A DNA stretch of 64,000 nt. Source: Lachnospiraceae bacterium AD3010. Lineage in GTDB: Bacteria; Bacillota; Clostridia; Lachnospirales; Lachnospiraceae. Shown here in pieces: positions 49,101 through 55,906 of this stretch. The position numbers were made by a program, and so were the translations under genes. The stretch covers positions 229,807 through 293,806 of the forward strand of contig KK211388.1 of assembly GCA_000622025.1 (NCBI GenBank), written 5' to 3'. Numbering within the stretch: position 1 is the stretch's first letter; every line of letters starts with the position of its first letter. The notes beneath the pieces were generated by a model, which saw nothing but the letters and a program-made list of their open reading frames with translations, searched no databases and was not told the DNA's origin.

Positions 49101-49374
49101 TATAGCTCTCATCAACAGATTTTTCCGAAAGCAGGATAAGATCCTCCGCGGAGCTTATATTACGGGTCTCTGTTATTTCCGTATCTTCCGCTTCCTGTTC
49201 TTCGGTATTCCCCGTATCTTCCGTTATTTCAGCCGGTGCCTCCGGAATTTCGGACGCAAAAATACAGGAAACCGGATGAACGGTTCCCGTACATAAGAAG
49301 ATCGTTATCAGAAGAGCAGAAAGCTTCTTAAGCCTCCGGAGCTTTTTCGGGGATTCCCAGAGCCTTAAGCGCAT
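46141..49374 (-). CDS. Secreted GLUG-motif/coiled-coil membrane-anchored protein B
   Basis: 1077 residues, same plan as protein A: signal peptide (LSALLITIFLCTGTVHPVSC), acidic Glu/Thr spacer, GLUG block (FAGDFDGQGHKITGF, ETGGIAGVNYGLIEGC, RTGGISGFNEGLIDRC), coiled coil about residues 385-660, second GLUG block (CAGGIAGRADLGAVISS), InlB-like repeat (FVPYGGSVSEDDYPGI), C-terminal helix (IAAIAGASFIVLVLIISALL) and basic tail. Order and length of all parts match protein A, so the pair arose by duplication. First gene of the unit; its start overlaps the VOC gene by 47 bp, with GAGGAAG before the ATG. Function unknown; probably works with the MMPL exporter. Confidence 0.85.
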   Translation of the reverse strand: MRLRLWESPKKLRRLKKLSALLITIFLCTGTVHPVSCIFASEIPEAPAEITEDTGNTEEQEAEDTEITETRNISSAEDLILLSEKSVDESYTKGVRYILTRDIDLSGREFRPVSIFAGDFDGQGHKITGFSFTGQQDKTGFVRTVTGTGRIRDLCLSAEVAPTGEISETGGIAGVNYGLIEGCSFDGSILSFEIAGGIAGHNMESGIIRNCVNRASVNATRRTGGISGFNEGLIDRCENRGVINADSRTAHEMDDERNTEADEDEENVLDKLIPDSIDIKDEDLFERYGNDLKIIHTGGVAGVCAGTITDSINSGIVGYPHVGYKTGGITGYDRGVISGCRNLGQVFARKDAGGIAGQFEPYAVNAYSEDALKRAGDSLISLSDRIEDFHKDFGNEDDITQSHIDTVRATSDELRQLIKDYKEYYRCKDDSVEKEIHSKVDRIREIGDSIELRKYDRETKEALQTFIDNSGEIKRLINVSREARDAGVNPDMTYFLEKIRNIAVTDSEAVDTLIGRAIRSTGDAKKTDEKLEELRDASNDLDEYLRGCIDDYKHDLRITSDDIQSRTDRMADEMDILSEGLKDSDSAIRKDIDSIVSSLNSLNDDISDSYKEVQAELQKLYDTDEKKDVFDDISDDPDPGLKKGVLLDSINEGEIESDINCGGIVGIISEDPDSQSDFEVVSEGQISLNYERYEKATVLNCRNTGDVTVRNDCAGGIAGRADLGAVISSNNFGRIESLEGSYAGGIAGRSAYMIRGCHSRCEAVSEKYAGGIAGLAHSMVDNICLSAVEEELEFHGAVAGDTDNADREQKDRGTVSGNIFVYRGLGAINGVTDRDEAKAVSHDELLDIEGLSGDFGTMTVVFKDDGKTVKRIFVPYGGSVSEDDYPGIKGNPDGQFGYWEDKDLSSVEQNVTVNAVYVDYVTSVASDSSEKPGMIVNGRFYDGTDLYYSEEDRDQEVPEGNRLYKAISFEIRNPYGVPDNLFYTVRYRAKGNDAEDSILIKEEGKYITLESRRDGDYIVFEVKKEGTFYLAHTRRERVRSLAEIAAIAGASFIVLVLIISALLRKRKEKRLKQDGRE

Positions 49375-49777
49375 TATCCTTTTCTTCCTCAGACTTGAAC
49401 TGCTGGATAAATTCGACCCTTTCCTTATTGGGACCGTTTATCACAACATAAACCACGCCATGATCCCAGAAAGGCAGATGGCAGGGACCCTCAGCTATAT
49501 CGAAGCCGCCCTTTTTCAGCTCCTCATAGCAGCTGACTATATCCACTGCATTCAGTGCTATATGATCCACAGCACCGGTAACCTTTGCAACCCCCTCTTT
49601 TCTTTCATAGGTTTCGATAAGGATATCCCCAAGCTCATAGAAAACAACGGGCTTTTCATTGTTTATCGTCTCATATTTCGCCTTAAAGCCGAGAGACGTA
49701 TAGAATTTCCTTGTTTCCTCAATGTCCTCTGCAGGTATCCCCACATGCTGATACCCCTTTACATGATCTGTAACCAT
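49328..49777 (-). CDS. VOC-family (glyoxalase/bleomycin resistance fold) protein
   Basis: 149 residues. Two beta-alpha-beta-beta-beta modules: YQHVGIPAEDIEETRKFYTS then FYELGDILIETYE, and VDHIALNAVDIVSCYEEL then VVINGPNKERVEFIQ. The His of QHVG, the Glu of LIETY, the His of DHIA and the Glu of RVEF occupy the usual metal-ligand positions. Reaction unknown; similar proteins are often labelled lactoylglutathione lyase. It overlaps the start of the GLUG protein B gene, perhaps by chance of compaction. Confidence 0.88.
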   Translation of the reverse strand: MVTDHVKGYQHVGIPAEDIEETRKFYTSLGFKAKYETINNEKPVVFYELGDILIETYERKEGVAKVTGAVDHIALNAVDIVSCYEELKKGGFDIAEGPCHLPFWDHGVVYVVINGPNKERVEFIQQFKSEEEKDNALKALGIPEKAPEA

Positions 49778-49842
49778 TTCCTTTTCCTCCTCTAAAAAAA
49801 TAGTAACCCTGCGCTCTCCTCCGGACAGGAAGGCTTCACATC

Positions 49843-49950
49843 CTCTCGCCTGTCATCCTGAGGAGCTTTAGCCCTCTCGCCTGTCATCCTGAGGAGCTTT
49901 AGCCCTCTCGCCTGTCATCCTGAGGAGCTTTAGCGACGAAGGATCTTATC
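49843..49950. repeat. 31-bp tandem repeat, three copies, of the dispersed repeat family
   Basis: Three units starting at 49843, 49874 and 49905, each CTCTCGCCTGTCATCCTGAG followed by GAGCTTTAGC. The last runs into GACGAAGGATCTTATCC, completing the dispersed repeat. Confidence 0.85.
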
Positions 49951-49982
49951 CATCATACCTCAAAACCCTCAGAATAACAATC

Positions 49983-50765
49983 TCAAAGTCCCCATTCCTC
50001 CCAGTATTCGGGAGAGATGCTTTGAAGCGTGTCGATTATAACAACGCAGTCCTCGTGTACATTCTGCATAACCTTCTTCATCTGGTTTTCCGGTATGGCC
50101 ACACAGCCGCCTGTGTAGGGCTTTAAGGGTCCCAGACAGTGAAGGAATATCGCGGAACCCTTGCCCGGAGTCCCGTCCTCATTAAAGCTTATATTCAGGC
50201 AGTACTGATACTGATAGTCATAATCCACTATATGCTCGCTGTCATCCAGGATAAGATCTGGATAATCCTTGATGCTTACCATTTCATTGTAATGCATCCC
50301 CTCCCTTGAGTCGCCGGACCAGTAGGTATCGTTATCCGCCTTTACATAGGGAATCGCACAGCCCGGATCATCGGCTATGCCGAAGGCCTTATTGAACCTG
50401 TATATTCCCATTGGTGTCTGGCCACAGCCCTCGACATGCTCCTCATCCCTGCAAAGCCCGTTCTTTCCCACATAACCCGGAGTAGACAGTATCTCTTTCC
50501 ATTTACCATCCTTATCCCTCTCGTGCATGGAAACCGTGGCAGTAGTCTTGTCTTCCCCGAGTCCCGCAACGATAAATAGCTGGGTCACCTTCTCATCCTG
50601 CGCCGAAGGGAGATTTTGAACCCATTCCGGAGAGGGCGTTTCCTCGTGGGTAGTGGCATACAGCCCGTCCGATCCGGACTTTGACGCTGCATTGCCTGCC
50701 CCGCAGGCCGTCATTGAAACGACCGTTGCTACAGTAAGTATTATGCTGAGTAGGATTTTTTTCAT
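49983..50765 (-). CDS. L,D-transpeptidase (YkuD-like) lipoprotein
   Basis: 260 residues from MKKILLSIILTVATV (ATG at 50765 with GGAGGT before it); a longer frame upstream only translates a DNA repeat. The lipobox is SMTACG. The catalytic region contains GQTPMGIYRFNKAFG, then the His of IFLHCLG and YTGGCVAIPE with the nucleophile Cys in a variant of the usual SxGC motif. Predicted to form 3-3 cross-links or otherwise trim peptidoglycan at the cell surface. Follows the large lipoprotein gene, with a repeat copy between. Confidence 0.85.
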   Translation of the reverse strand: MKKILLSIILTVATVVSMTACGAGNAASKSGSDGLYATTHEETPSPEWVQNLPSAQDEKVTQLFIVAGLGEDKTTATVSMHERDKDGKWKEILSTPGYVGKNGLCRDEEHVEGCGQTPMGIYRFNKAFGIADDPGCAIPYVKADNDTYWSGDSREGMHYNEMVSIKDYPDLILDDSEHIVDYDYQYQYCLNISFNEDGTPGKGSAIFLHCLGPLKPYTGGCVAIPENQMKKVMQNVHEDCVVIIDTLQSISPEYWEEWGL

Positions 50766-50793
50766 TTTTACCTCCGATAAGCAGTTATTGTAA

Positions 50794-50820
50794 AGATTCT
50801 TCGCTTCGCTCAGAATGACA
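50794..50820. repeat. Dispersed repeat copy
   Basis: AGATTCTTCGCTTCGCTCAG followed by AATGACA, between two same-strand lipoprotein genes. Translated on the minus strand it reads VILSEAKNL. Confidence 0.75.
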
Positions 50821-50842
50821 TTGGGTGATGCTCGGAATGACT

Positions 50843-52534
50843 TCACTCCAGGCTCACGGGATCCCAGCCGTAGTCCTTATATGCCTTGATATCGAGATTA
50901 TTAGCCTTCACATAATCGGATATGAACTGCTTCCTTACCTTTTGATTTGCATCATTGTCCGAGTATATCTTCATAAAGTCATCATAATATTTTCCGTAGA
51001 TCTTCTTTGCGCTGGGATCGAAGTTACTTCCATCTTCGACAGAATCCATTTTCGAAACATCATAGCCCTTGTCCAGCTTCTTCAGGTGAATGGCTCCGGG
51101 AAAATGCCCTCCGGATACGCATTCCAGTGTATCTCCCTGCTGATTGAAGTTATCTACCCAGAAGCTTCCGTAGAAGATGATATCGTCCTTATTGCTGTCA
51201 TCAACTGCAACCTTTTCAAAATAAGGTATGCACACGCCGGCCTTTTCAAAGTGTGAACCGCAGGTCTTAATAAGATAATCCGTGATCTCCGCATACATCT
51301 CCTCTGTTCCGGGATACTTATATGCGGGAAGAGCTGAAGCACTGCCGGACTCCTCGTCAAGCTCTGACACAGGAGAGAAAACGATCTCCATTACACTGTC
51401 ATTAAGATCATCAAAGGACTCACCTGTAGTGGTTTCGAGCTGCCCCTTATCCTTATTAAGAGCTGTTGTGAAAAGCTCCGAATGGTTGCCATAGTACAGC
51501 TTCCTGTCCTTAATGGAAAGAGGAAGGGCAGTGGTTCCCGACTCGACACGTCCGTATAAGCTGATATTGCCGTCCTTGTCCGGGGCATATAATGAAGCGC
51601 CTACTGCATAGTGATTACCTTTATTATCGGTGAAGACATCATCCTCCTTATCTGTGAGAAGCAATGCGTCGAAATCCTCGTCCAGATCAACAAAGGCATA
51701 GTACATTTCCTTTGGGGCTGTCTCCAGCTTATCCTTGTACATTTCAAGTGCCTGTAAAAACGGAGGATTTATATTTGACTCTTCCTGAGATCCGTTTTCT
51801 TCCTCCCCGATGATAGTGAACTCGATAACGGGCTTACTTTCCCTCTCAGCGATCAGGGCATCAAATTCCTCCTGTCCGCCTGTAAAATCCTTGTCCTTGT
51901 CAAAGACATTATCATCTCTCATAAATCCGCCGAACTTTCCGTCACTGTCTATTCCGTCATAAACCGCATCCTTCTGCATTATTCCCGGGAAGCCTGCCGA
52001 TTCGGACAGAAAATAGGTATCGTAATTATGATTGTCACCGCCGTATATGATGCCGTCCGCAAGCCTTAAGGGATAGGCGCTTCCGTTTCCGATAACCAGC
52101 CCCATACAGTGGGGCTTGCCGTCCTTCATAGCGTAGAGTGATGCTTCCGGAGCGGAATGATCTGCGAGAAATACCTGCTCGGCTACCGCAAGAACATCGC
52201 CGTCATATCCGTAAACCTTGATGTAGGCATAGCCCTGCCCGTCCTTCAGGCAGGAAATGACCTCGTCAAAGTCCTTGAACTCGAGCTTCCCGGATTGATC
52301 CTGGACAAAATCCTCAGGCTCATTATATTCATCCTCAGGCTCAGGCTGATCCAGCTCTTCCTGCGTTACCTCCTGGGTTCCGGCGCTCTCCGTCTCAGCG
52401 GTTTCCGTAGCAGCCGCCGGCTGATCGGCCTTTTCAGGAGCATCGGCCGCTGCGGTTCCCGCGCCTCCACATCCGAAAAGCATTGCACAGACTGTAGTTA
52501 ATGCTACCAATGTCCCTATCTTATTCATCTTCAT
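50843..52534 (-). CDS. Large lipoprotein of unknown function
   Basis: 563 residues. The start MKMNKIGTLVALTTVCAMLF leads to the lipobox LFGCGG; AAGGAGG precedes the ATG. A Thr/Ala/Glu-rich linker (to about residue 75) is followed by two similar beta-rich units, each with an EASLYAMKDGK-like or GASLYAPDKDG strand, then SAYPLRLADGIIYGG or TALPLSIKDRKLYYG. This internal repeat suggests duplication. The C-terminal third ends with a helical region (YDDFMKIYSDNDANQKVRKQ). No family recognised. Glu/Asp-rich, so possibly cation-binding or ligand-binding outside the cell. Confidence 0.8.
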   Translation of the reverse strand: MKMNKIGTLVALTTVCAMLFGCGGAGTAAADAPEKADQPAAATETAETESAGTQEVTQEELDQPEPEDEYNEPEDFVQDQSGKLEFKDFDEVISCLKDGQGYAYIKVYGYDGDVLAVAEQVFLADHSAPEASLYAMKDGKPHCMGLVIGNGSAYPLRLADGIIYGGDNHNYDTYFLSESAGFPGIMQKDAVYDGIDSDGKFGGFMRDDNVFDKDKDFTGGQEEFDALIAERESKPVIEFTIIGEEENGSQEESNINPPFLQALEMYKDKLETAPKEMYYAFVDLDEDFDALLLTDKEDDVFTDNKGNHYAVGASLYAPDKDGNISLYGRVESGTTALPLSIKDRKLYYGNHSELFTTALNKDKGQLETTTGESFDDLNDSVMEIVFSPVSELDEESGSASALPAYKYPGTEEMYAEITDYLIKTCGSHFEKAGVCIPYFEKVAVDDSNKDDIIFYGSFWVDNFNQQGDTLECVSGGHFPGAIHLKKLDKGYDVSKMDSVEDGSNFDPSAKKIYGKYYDDFMKIYSDNDANQKVRKQFISDYVKANNLDIKAYKDYGWDPVSLE

Positions 52535-52675
52535 ACAATCCCTCCTTAATAATATCGTAAATAAAAAATTTATTTTATGTTCTGTCGTTTGCCCTGTGAT
52601 GACCGGATTTCCTGCAAAGCCGCAGTATTCATATCCTGTATATTTTCGGACAATATTTCCCCGCCTTCAATACTC

Positions 52676-52692
52676 TGTTTCAGAATGAAACA
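52676..52692. promoter_or_regulatory. 17-bp palindrome upstream of the large lipoprotein gene
   Basis: TGTTTCAGAATGAAACA is a perfect dyad (7-bp arms, 3-base centre) about 140 bp upstream of the lipoprotein start, in a 331-bp gap without a gene. Candidate operator; no regulator can be named. Confidence 0.35.
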
Positions 52693-52784
52693 TTCCTTTC
52701 TGTATTTATACGTTTGACCTGAATAAATGGCAGGGGAAGTCAAAAAGAACCGTCCCCGCTGACTCCAGGAAGGCAGGGCAGTTT

Positions 52785-52825
52785 TTTCACCAAAAAACGG
52801 CCTATAACTCCTCCTTGAGTTATAG
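52785..52825 (-). terminator. Intrinsic terminator after the Xre regulator
   Basis: Stem CTATAACTC (52802-52810) and GAGTTATAG (52817-52825) with a 6-base loop; on the minus strand it is followed by GGCCGTTTTTTGG. It lies 41 bp past the stop of the regulator gene at 52866. Confidence 0.85.
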
Positions 52826-52865
52826 ACCGCGGAAATTTGGGTGGATTTTACATCATTAATGAGAT

Positions 52866-53129
52866 TTATTTGGGCGGAATATATTCAATTAAATCTGTAA
52901 ATTCGCATTCCAAAACGTAGCAAAGCCTTCTTAGAATATCCAAGTCCACCCGTTGAACGCGGTTATCCCGATAATTCCTTATCTGAGATCGCTGCATTTC
53001 GGTTCTGAAACTGAGTTGGTTCATTGAGATATTTCTCTTATTCATTATCTCGCCCAGCTTTATTCGGATTTCACCTAAGTCCTTACTGTCTGTCGGAAGC
53101 TGACGCAAAGGGTTCTCTTTTTTGGGCAT
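52866..53129 (-). CDS. Xre-family transcriptional regulator
   Basis: 87 residues from MPKKENPLRQLPTD; GGAGG lies 8 bp before this ATG, so the longer frame from an upstream GTG is rejected. The HTH is in IRIKLGEIMNKRNISMNQLS and RTEMQRSQIRNYRDNR; the end LRRLCYVLECEFTDLIEYIP is the usual Cro-like tail. It marks the edge of the accessory region and ends in an intrinsic terminator. Likely a regulator of a mobile element, by context only. Confidence 0.88.
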   Translation of the reverse strand: MPKKENPLRQLPTDSKDLGEIRIKLGEIMNKRNISMNQLSFRTEMQRSQIRNYRDNRVQRVDLDILRRLCYVLECEFTDLIEYIPPK

Positions 53130-53254
53130 ATCTAAAACCTCCACTATCCGAAAATTATATTTGTTATCGTTATTCTTGTAAGGACGTTTTTAATATGGAT
53201 ATTTCAGTAAGGGTAGATATATACCCAATGAGATCTTGATAGGAGGGAATTAGT

Positions 53255-53410
53255 ATGATATGTCCAAATTGTGGGACAGAATCAAATATCCAATTCTGCC
53301 CAAATTGCGGAGCTTCACTTCAGCAGGCCAATACTTGCATATTTTTTCGTAATTACGAACTTTTTAGAAGTGAAGCGGGCGCATCATCGTTATCACAGTT
53401 CTTCGGTTGA
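53255..53410 (+). CDS. Truncated zinc-ribbon protein
   Basis: 51 residues, ATG at 53255 with a near-perfect AGGAGGGAA 5 bp before it. The first 25 residues, [20 protein letters not shown], form a double CxxC zinc ribbon as found at the N-terminus of many Firmicute membrane proteins. The remainder is unlike any continuation of that family, and its DNA looks like the end of an insertion sequence (see 53346-53441). Probably the 5' remnant of a longer gene cut by an insertion or deletion. Confidence 0.6.
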   Translation: MICPNCGTESNIQFCPNCGASLQQANTCIFFRNYELFRSEAGASSLSQFFG

Positions 53411-53441
53411 CACATTTGCAATGTTTTAGTTGACACATTTG
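53346..53441. mobile_element. Probable insertion-sequence end remnant
   Basis: Contains the 14-bp palindrome TTCGTAATTACGAA (53346-53359) and two direct copies of GTTGACACATTTG (53406-53418 and 53429-53441), 23 bp apart. Read from the other strand these start TGTCAAC, and multiple short terminal repeats of this sort occur at the ends of IS21-like elements. No transposase is present, so at most a remnant. Confidence 0.35.
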
Positions 53442-53472
53442 GTGTCTCATGGACAATTGGGTAAGCGCAGTA

Positions 53473-54021
53473 TTATGCTACGCTTTCCATTGGAATATGC
53501 TCAGAAGACCGATTGCTTCGGGTCCCGGATTCAATCGGACAGCTTATGTTCCTGACTTCTATGCTTTTGGGATGTCCTTTACGGGGCATATCAAGATGTA
53601 ATGAAATTCCATATATCCCATCAGTGAATATAAAAGTATGACTCCCGTCTTCCTCCGGAACAGTCTTCACTTCAACAGCACAAATATTCATCATAGGGAA
53701 GCAGATATGCCCGATAACATCCCTCTCCACCAGAGCTTTAATTTTCGCCAGAAGTTTTTCCCGGGATTTCCTCGATTTCTTTCCATCCCCTTCATTATGT
53801 TCTTCTTCCTTACCTGTCATCTGAGGCAATTCCTTAAAATAGAGACTCAGGCTGTTTATGCTCAGTGACTTACATCTTACAGAACCAAACCGTTCTGACA
53901 TTTCAGCGAACAACGCATATTCATACTGGAACACATTTGTAAGGGGATTAACGTAGAACCTGTCAATGCCTTTACCATCAAGCTTTACTTCCTTATAAGC
54001 AACATTCTTTTTCATTTCCAT
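53473..54021 (-). CDS. Unknown protein of the accessory region
   Basis: 182 residues, ATG at 54021 with AAGGAGAG before it. Starts MEMKKNVAYKEVKLDGKGID; a charged patch EEEHNEGDGKKSRKSREKLL sits mid-protein, and the second half appears beta-rich (HTFIFTDGIYGISLHLDMP). No signal peptide or membrane segment. No family recognised. The 294-bp gap upstream (54022-54315) holds only a GCTCCC/GGGAGC hairpin and AT-rich sequence. Confidence 0.65.
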   Translation of the reverse strand: MEMKKNVAYKEVKLDGKGIDRFYVNPLTNVFQYEYALFAEMSERFGSVRCKSLSINSLSLYFKELPQMTGKEEEHNEGDGKKSRKSREKLLAKIKALVERDVIGHICFPMMNICAVEVKTVPEEDGSHTFIFTDGIYGISLHLDMPRKGHPKSIEVRNISCPIESGTRSNRSSEHIPMESVA

Positions 54022-54315
54022 AGTTATCTCTCCTTTTCTTGTTTTTTATTCTGTATCGTACTCCCTCCCCTGTCCTTCCTAGGCACGCTCCCTCACCGCA
54101 ATTGGTGGGATCTTCGCGGATGCTTCCCCGGAAAAGGCTCCCTGACCGGGGAGCGATATTAAGTTTTCAAAGTACAAAAAGAACCGAAATTTGAAGACAT
54201 ATCTCAGGGCACACTTCTAGCCCCGGTCTATGTTATAATCTCCAAATATCGATTCTTTATTTTCGCTTTTTACTTGCTGAAGTATTATCTCATTTGATAT
54301 CGGAAGTGAAAAAAA

Positions 54316-54390
54316 TCAATTAAGCCACGTCCCTTCATCCAGTTCCTTTATCACTTTATCAAGTAATGTCAGATCCTTCAGTTTCCCCAT
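54316..54390 (-). CDS. Possible 24-residue small protein
   Basis: ATG at 54390 with GAGAGGAGAA 4 bp before it. The peptide starts MGKLKDLTLLDKVIKELDEG, an amphipathic helix. It follows the 119-residue gene by 19 bp on the same strand. Support is the strong ribosome site and position only. Confidence 0.4.
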   Translation of the reverse strand: MGKLKDLTLLDKVIKELDEGTWLN

Positions 54391-54409
54391 CAGTTCTCCT
54401 CTCTGTAGA

Positions 54410-54769
54410 TTATTGATTTGTATTCTTCATTAGTTCAGCCATCTCAAGATACTCTTGTTTTGCGCTCTCCGGTAATTCTTTATCGCCAAACTCAAATTCA
54501 TACACACTATTCTCTGTGCATAGTTCGCACCCATCTTCAGACAGTTCATAATCTCCATATGAAGTGTGAAAATAATAGGTCGGATCCCATCCTTCTTCAT
54601 AGGGATAAAAATACACGAACGCTTTTCCGGGATGTTTCTTTTCCGATTCAAGAATAAGAATCAAGCCAGGTATATCAATAAATTCAGTGCGCCATCCATT
54701 ACACGGCACTCCTGTACCTTTAGATACAAACTTGGTTATTTTCCCAAATGTCCTCTTTACAACTCTCAT
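54410..54769 (-). CDS. Unknown protein of the accessory region
   Basis: 119 residues, ATG at 54769 with AGGAGT about 9 bp upstream. Starts MRVVKRTFGKITKFVSKGTG and has several aromatic strands (KAFVYFYPYEEGWDPTYYFH), then an acidic C-terminal half with CELC. No family recognised, no membrane segment. Confidence 0.6.
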   Translation of the reverse strand: MRVVKRTFGKITKFVSKGTGVPCNGWRTEFIDIPGLILILESEKKHPGKAFVYFYPYEEGWDPTYYFHTSYGDYELSEDGCELCTENSVYEFEFGDKELPESAKQEYLEMAELMKNTNQ

Positions 54770-54776
54770 GATCGTA

Positions 54777-54860
54777 TTACTCCTGAGTATTATAATTATC
54801 CGCGTTACTCAAACGGTCGAGTATTCCCTCTTTCAGTAGCCCCCAATCCAATTGCTTCAT
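54777..54860 (-). CDS. Possible 27-residue small protein
   Basis: ATG at 54860, AAGGGGAT about 9 bp upstream. Starts MKQLDWGLLKEGILDRLSNA; its end overlaps the ribosome site of the next gene. The same frame is open further upstream to the TAG of the regulator at 54936, so it may instead be a remnant of a longer reading frame. Confidence 0.3.
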   Translation of the reverse strand: MKQLDWGLLKEGILDRLSNADNYNTQE

Positions 54861-54935
54861 ATGAGCAAAATCCCCTTTTTTACAATAATTATGTTTATGC
54901 ATCCAATTCCATTCAATCAACCCGTGGTTTAATAA

Positions 54936-55172
54936 CTATCCATCCTTGATGTATACTCTCGTTACAAGAAGTTCATCAACTGAAGTGTTCAAAATATCAG
55001 CAAGTTCGATCATGTGATCAATGGAAGGCATCTTTTTCCCTGAAAACCACGAGTAGACAGTCTGTTTGGAAACATTCATCTCATCGGATATAATGTCTAC
55101 TGTTATCCCTCTTTCACCACTTAATGCTTTTATTTTCAGACAGGTTCTGTCCCGATCAAGGGTTCTATACAT
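54936..55172 (-). CDS. Xre-type helix-turn-helix regulator
   Basis: 78 residues from MYRTLDRDRTCLKIKALSGE (ATG at 55172, AGAGGTGATC before it); 15 codons further upstream are open but have no ribosome site. The HTH is DIISDEMNVSKQTVYSWFSG with SIDHMIELADILNTSVDELL following. It resembles the small regulators of conjugative elements. Confidence 0.85.
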   Translation of the reverse strand: MYRTLDRDRTCLKIKALSGERGITVDIISDEMNVSKQTVYSWFSGKKMPSIDHMIELADILNTSVDELLVTRVYIKDG

Positions 55173-55198
55173 ATGATCACCTCTGTATCCATATCGTT

Positions 55199-55279
55199 CT
55201 ACTTCATCACAAACCAATCCGGCGGTACTATGTCATCTCCTGACAAATCTTCCAATTCGTCTTCATCAGCTTCATTCAT
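55199..55279 (-). CDS. Possible 26-residue acidic small protein
   Basis: The ATG at 55279 overlaps the TGA of the preceding gene as ATGA, the classical coupling arrangement, with AAAGGA about 8 bp upstream. The peptide starts MNEADEDELEDLSGDDIVPP. Very acidic; function unknown. Confidence 0.45.
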   Translation of the reverse strand: MNEADEDELEDLSGDDIVPPDWFVMK

Positions 55280-55611
55280 ATCCGAATCCTTTTTTTGATA
55301 TCATTTGTTTGTGTCAGATTGACCACTGTTTGTAGTGCCCGGCTTAACAGCATAATCGCATTCATACCCGGTTCGCTGTCCCATAGATCCGATATCACAT
55401 TTGCCACCTCTGCCTCAGTGGCAAGGTCTTCCTCACCCCATCCCTCATATCCGCCATTTTTCATCTTTCTCGCAAATGTTCTGGCCGGGTTCTCTATTAT
55501 CAGATTATGATTAACTATGTCCTTTAACCCCGGTATTTCAGAAACATTTCCGGGTTGTATATCGATGCGTGTCCCCTTGTAGTCGCTTTCCGCATATTCA
55601 ATATGCAGCAT
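55276..55611 (-). CDS. Unknown protein of the accessory region
   Basis: 111 residues from MLHIEYAESDYKGTRIDIQP; AGAGGAGGTGATC lies just before this ATG, so a longer frame upstream is rejected. A helical C-terminal half (ATEAEVANVISDLWDSE, MLLSRALQTVVNLTQ). No family recognised. Directly downstream of the broken ClpX-like gene and coupled to the acidic small protein. Confidence 0.65.
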   Translation of the reverse strand: MLHIEYAESDYKGTRIDIQPGNVSEIPGLKDIVNHNLIIENPARTFARKMKNGGYEGWGEEDLATEAEVANVISDLWDSEPGMNAIMLLSRALQTVVNLTQTNDIKKRIRI

Positions 55612-55624
55612 ATGATCACCTCCT

Positions 55625-55906
55625 CTAGACGATATCCAATGCCTTTGCGTGACAGTCTTCCCACATAAGTTCATCGATGTATTCCCGGATTACATTTTTC
55701 ATTCCCCGGATCCCTAACCCAGAAACATATGCGTTATGTGCCATTTCCTCTTTCTTTTCATCGCTGATGCTGATGGGAATATTGAATTCCCTCTCCATCT
55801 CATAAACCGGACCGCGATCCTTTATACTCAACATCTCCAAAAATGAGCTTTCATCAAACTTGTTCAGACATACGATCTTCTCAATTCGACCGCACATTTC
55901 AGTCAT
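55625..55906 (-). CDS. C-terminal (sensor-2) fragment of the ClpX-like gene
   Basis: 93 residues beginning at the ATG right after the TGA. CGRIEKIVCLNKFDESSFLE matches the ClpX segment IGRLPVVATLNELSEEAL, and GLGIRGMKNVIREYIDELMW matches its sensor-2 helix region. The TGA-ATG junction could allow reinitiation, giving a two-subunit ATPase, but loss of function is simpler. Confidence 0.6.
   Translation of the reverse strand: MTEMCGRIEKIVCLNKFDESSFLEMLSIKDRGPVYEMEREFNIPISISDEKKEEMAHNAYVSGLGIRGMKNVIREYIDELMWEDCHAKALDIV

Noticed and set aside
48412..49296. 294-codon plus-strand frame
   Set aside because: Antisense shadow of the GLUG protein B gene; glycine-motif codons keep the opposite strand open.
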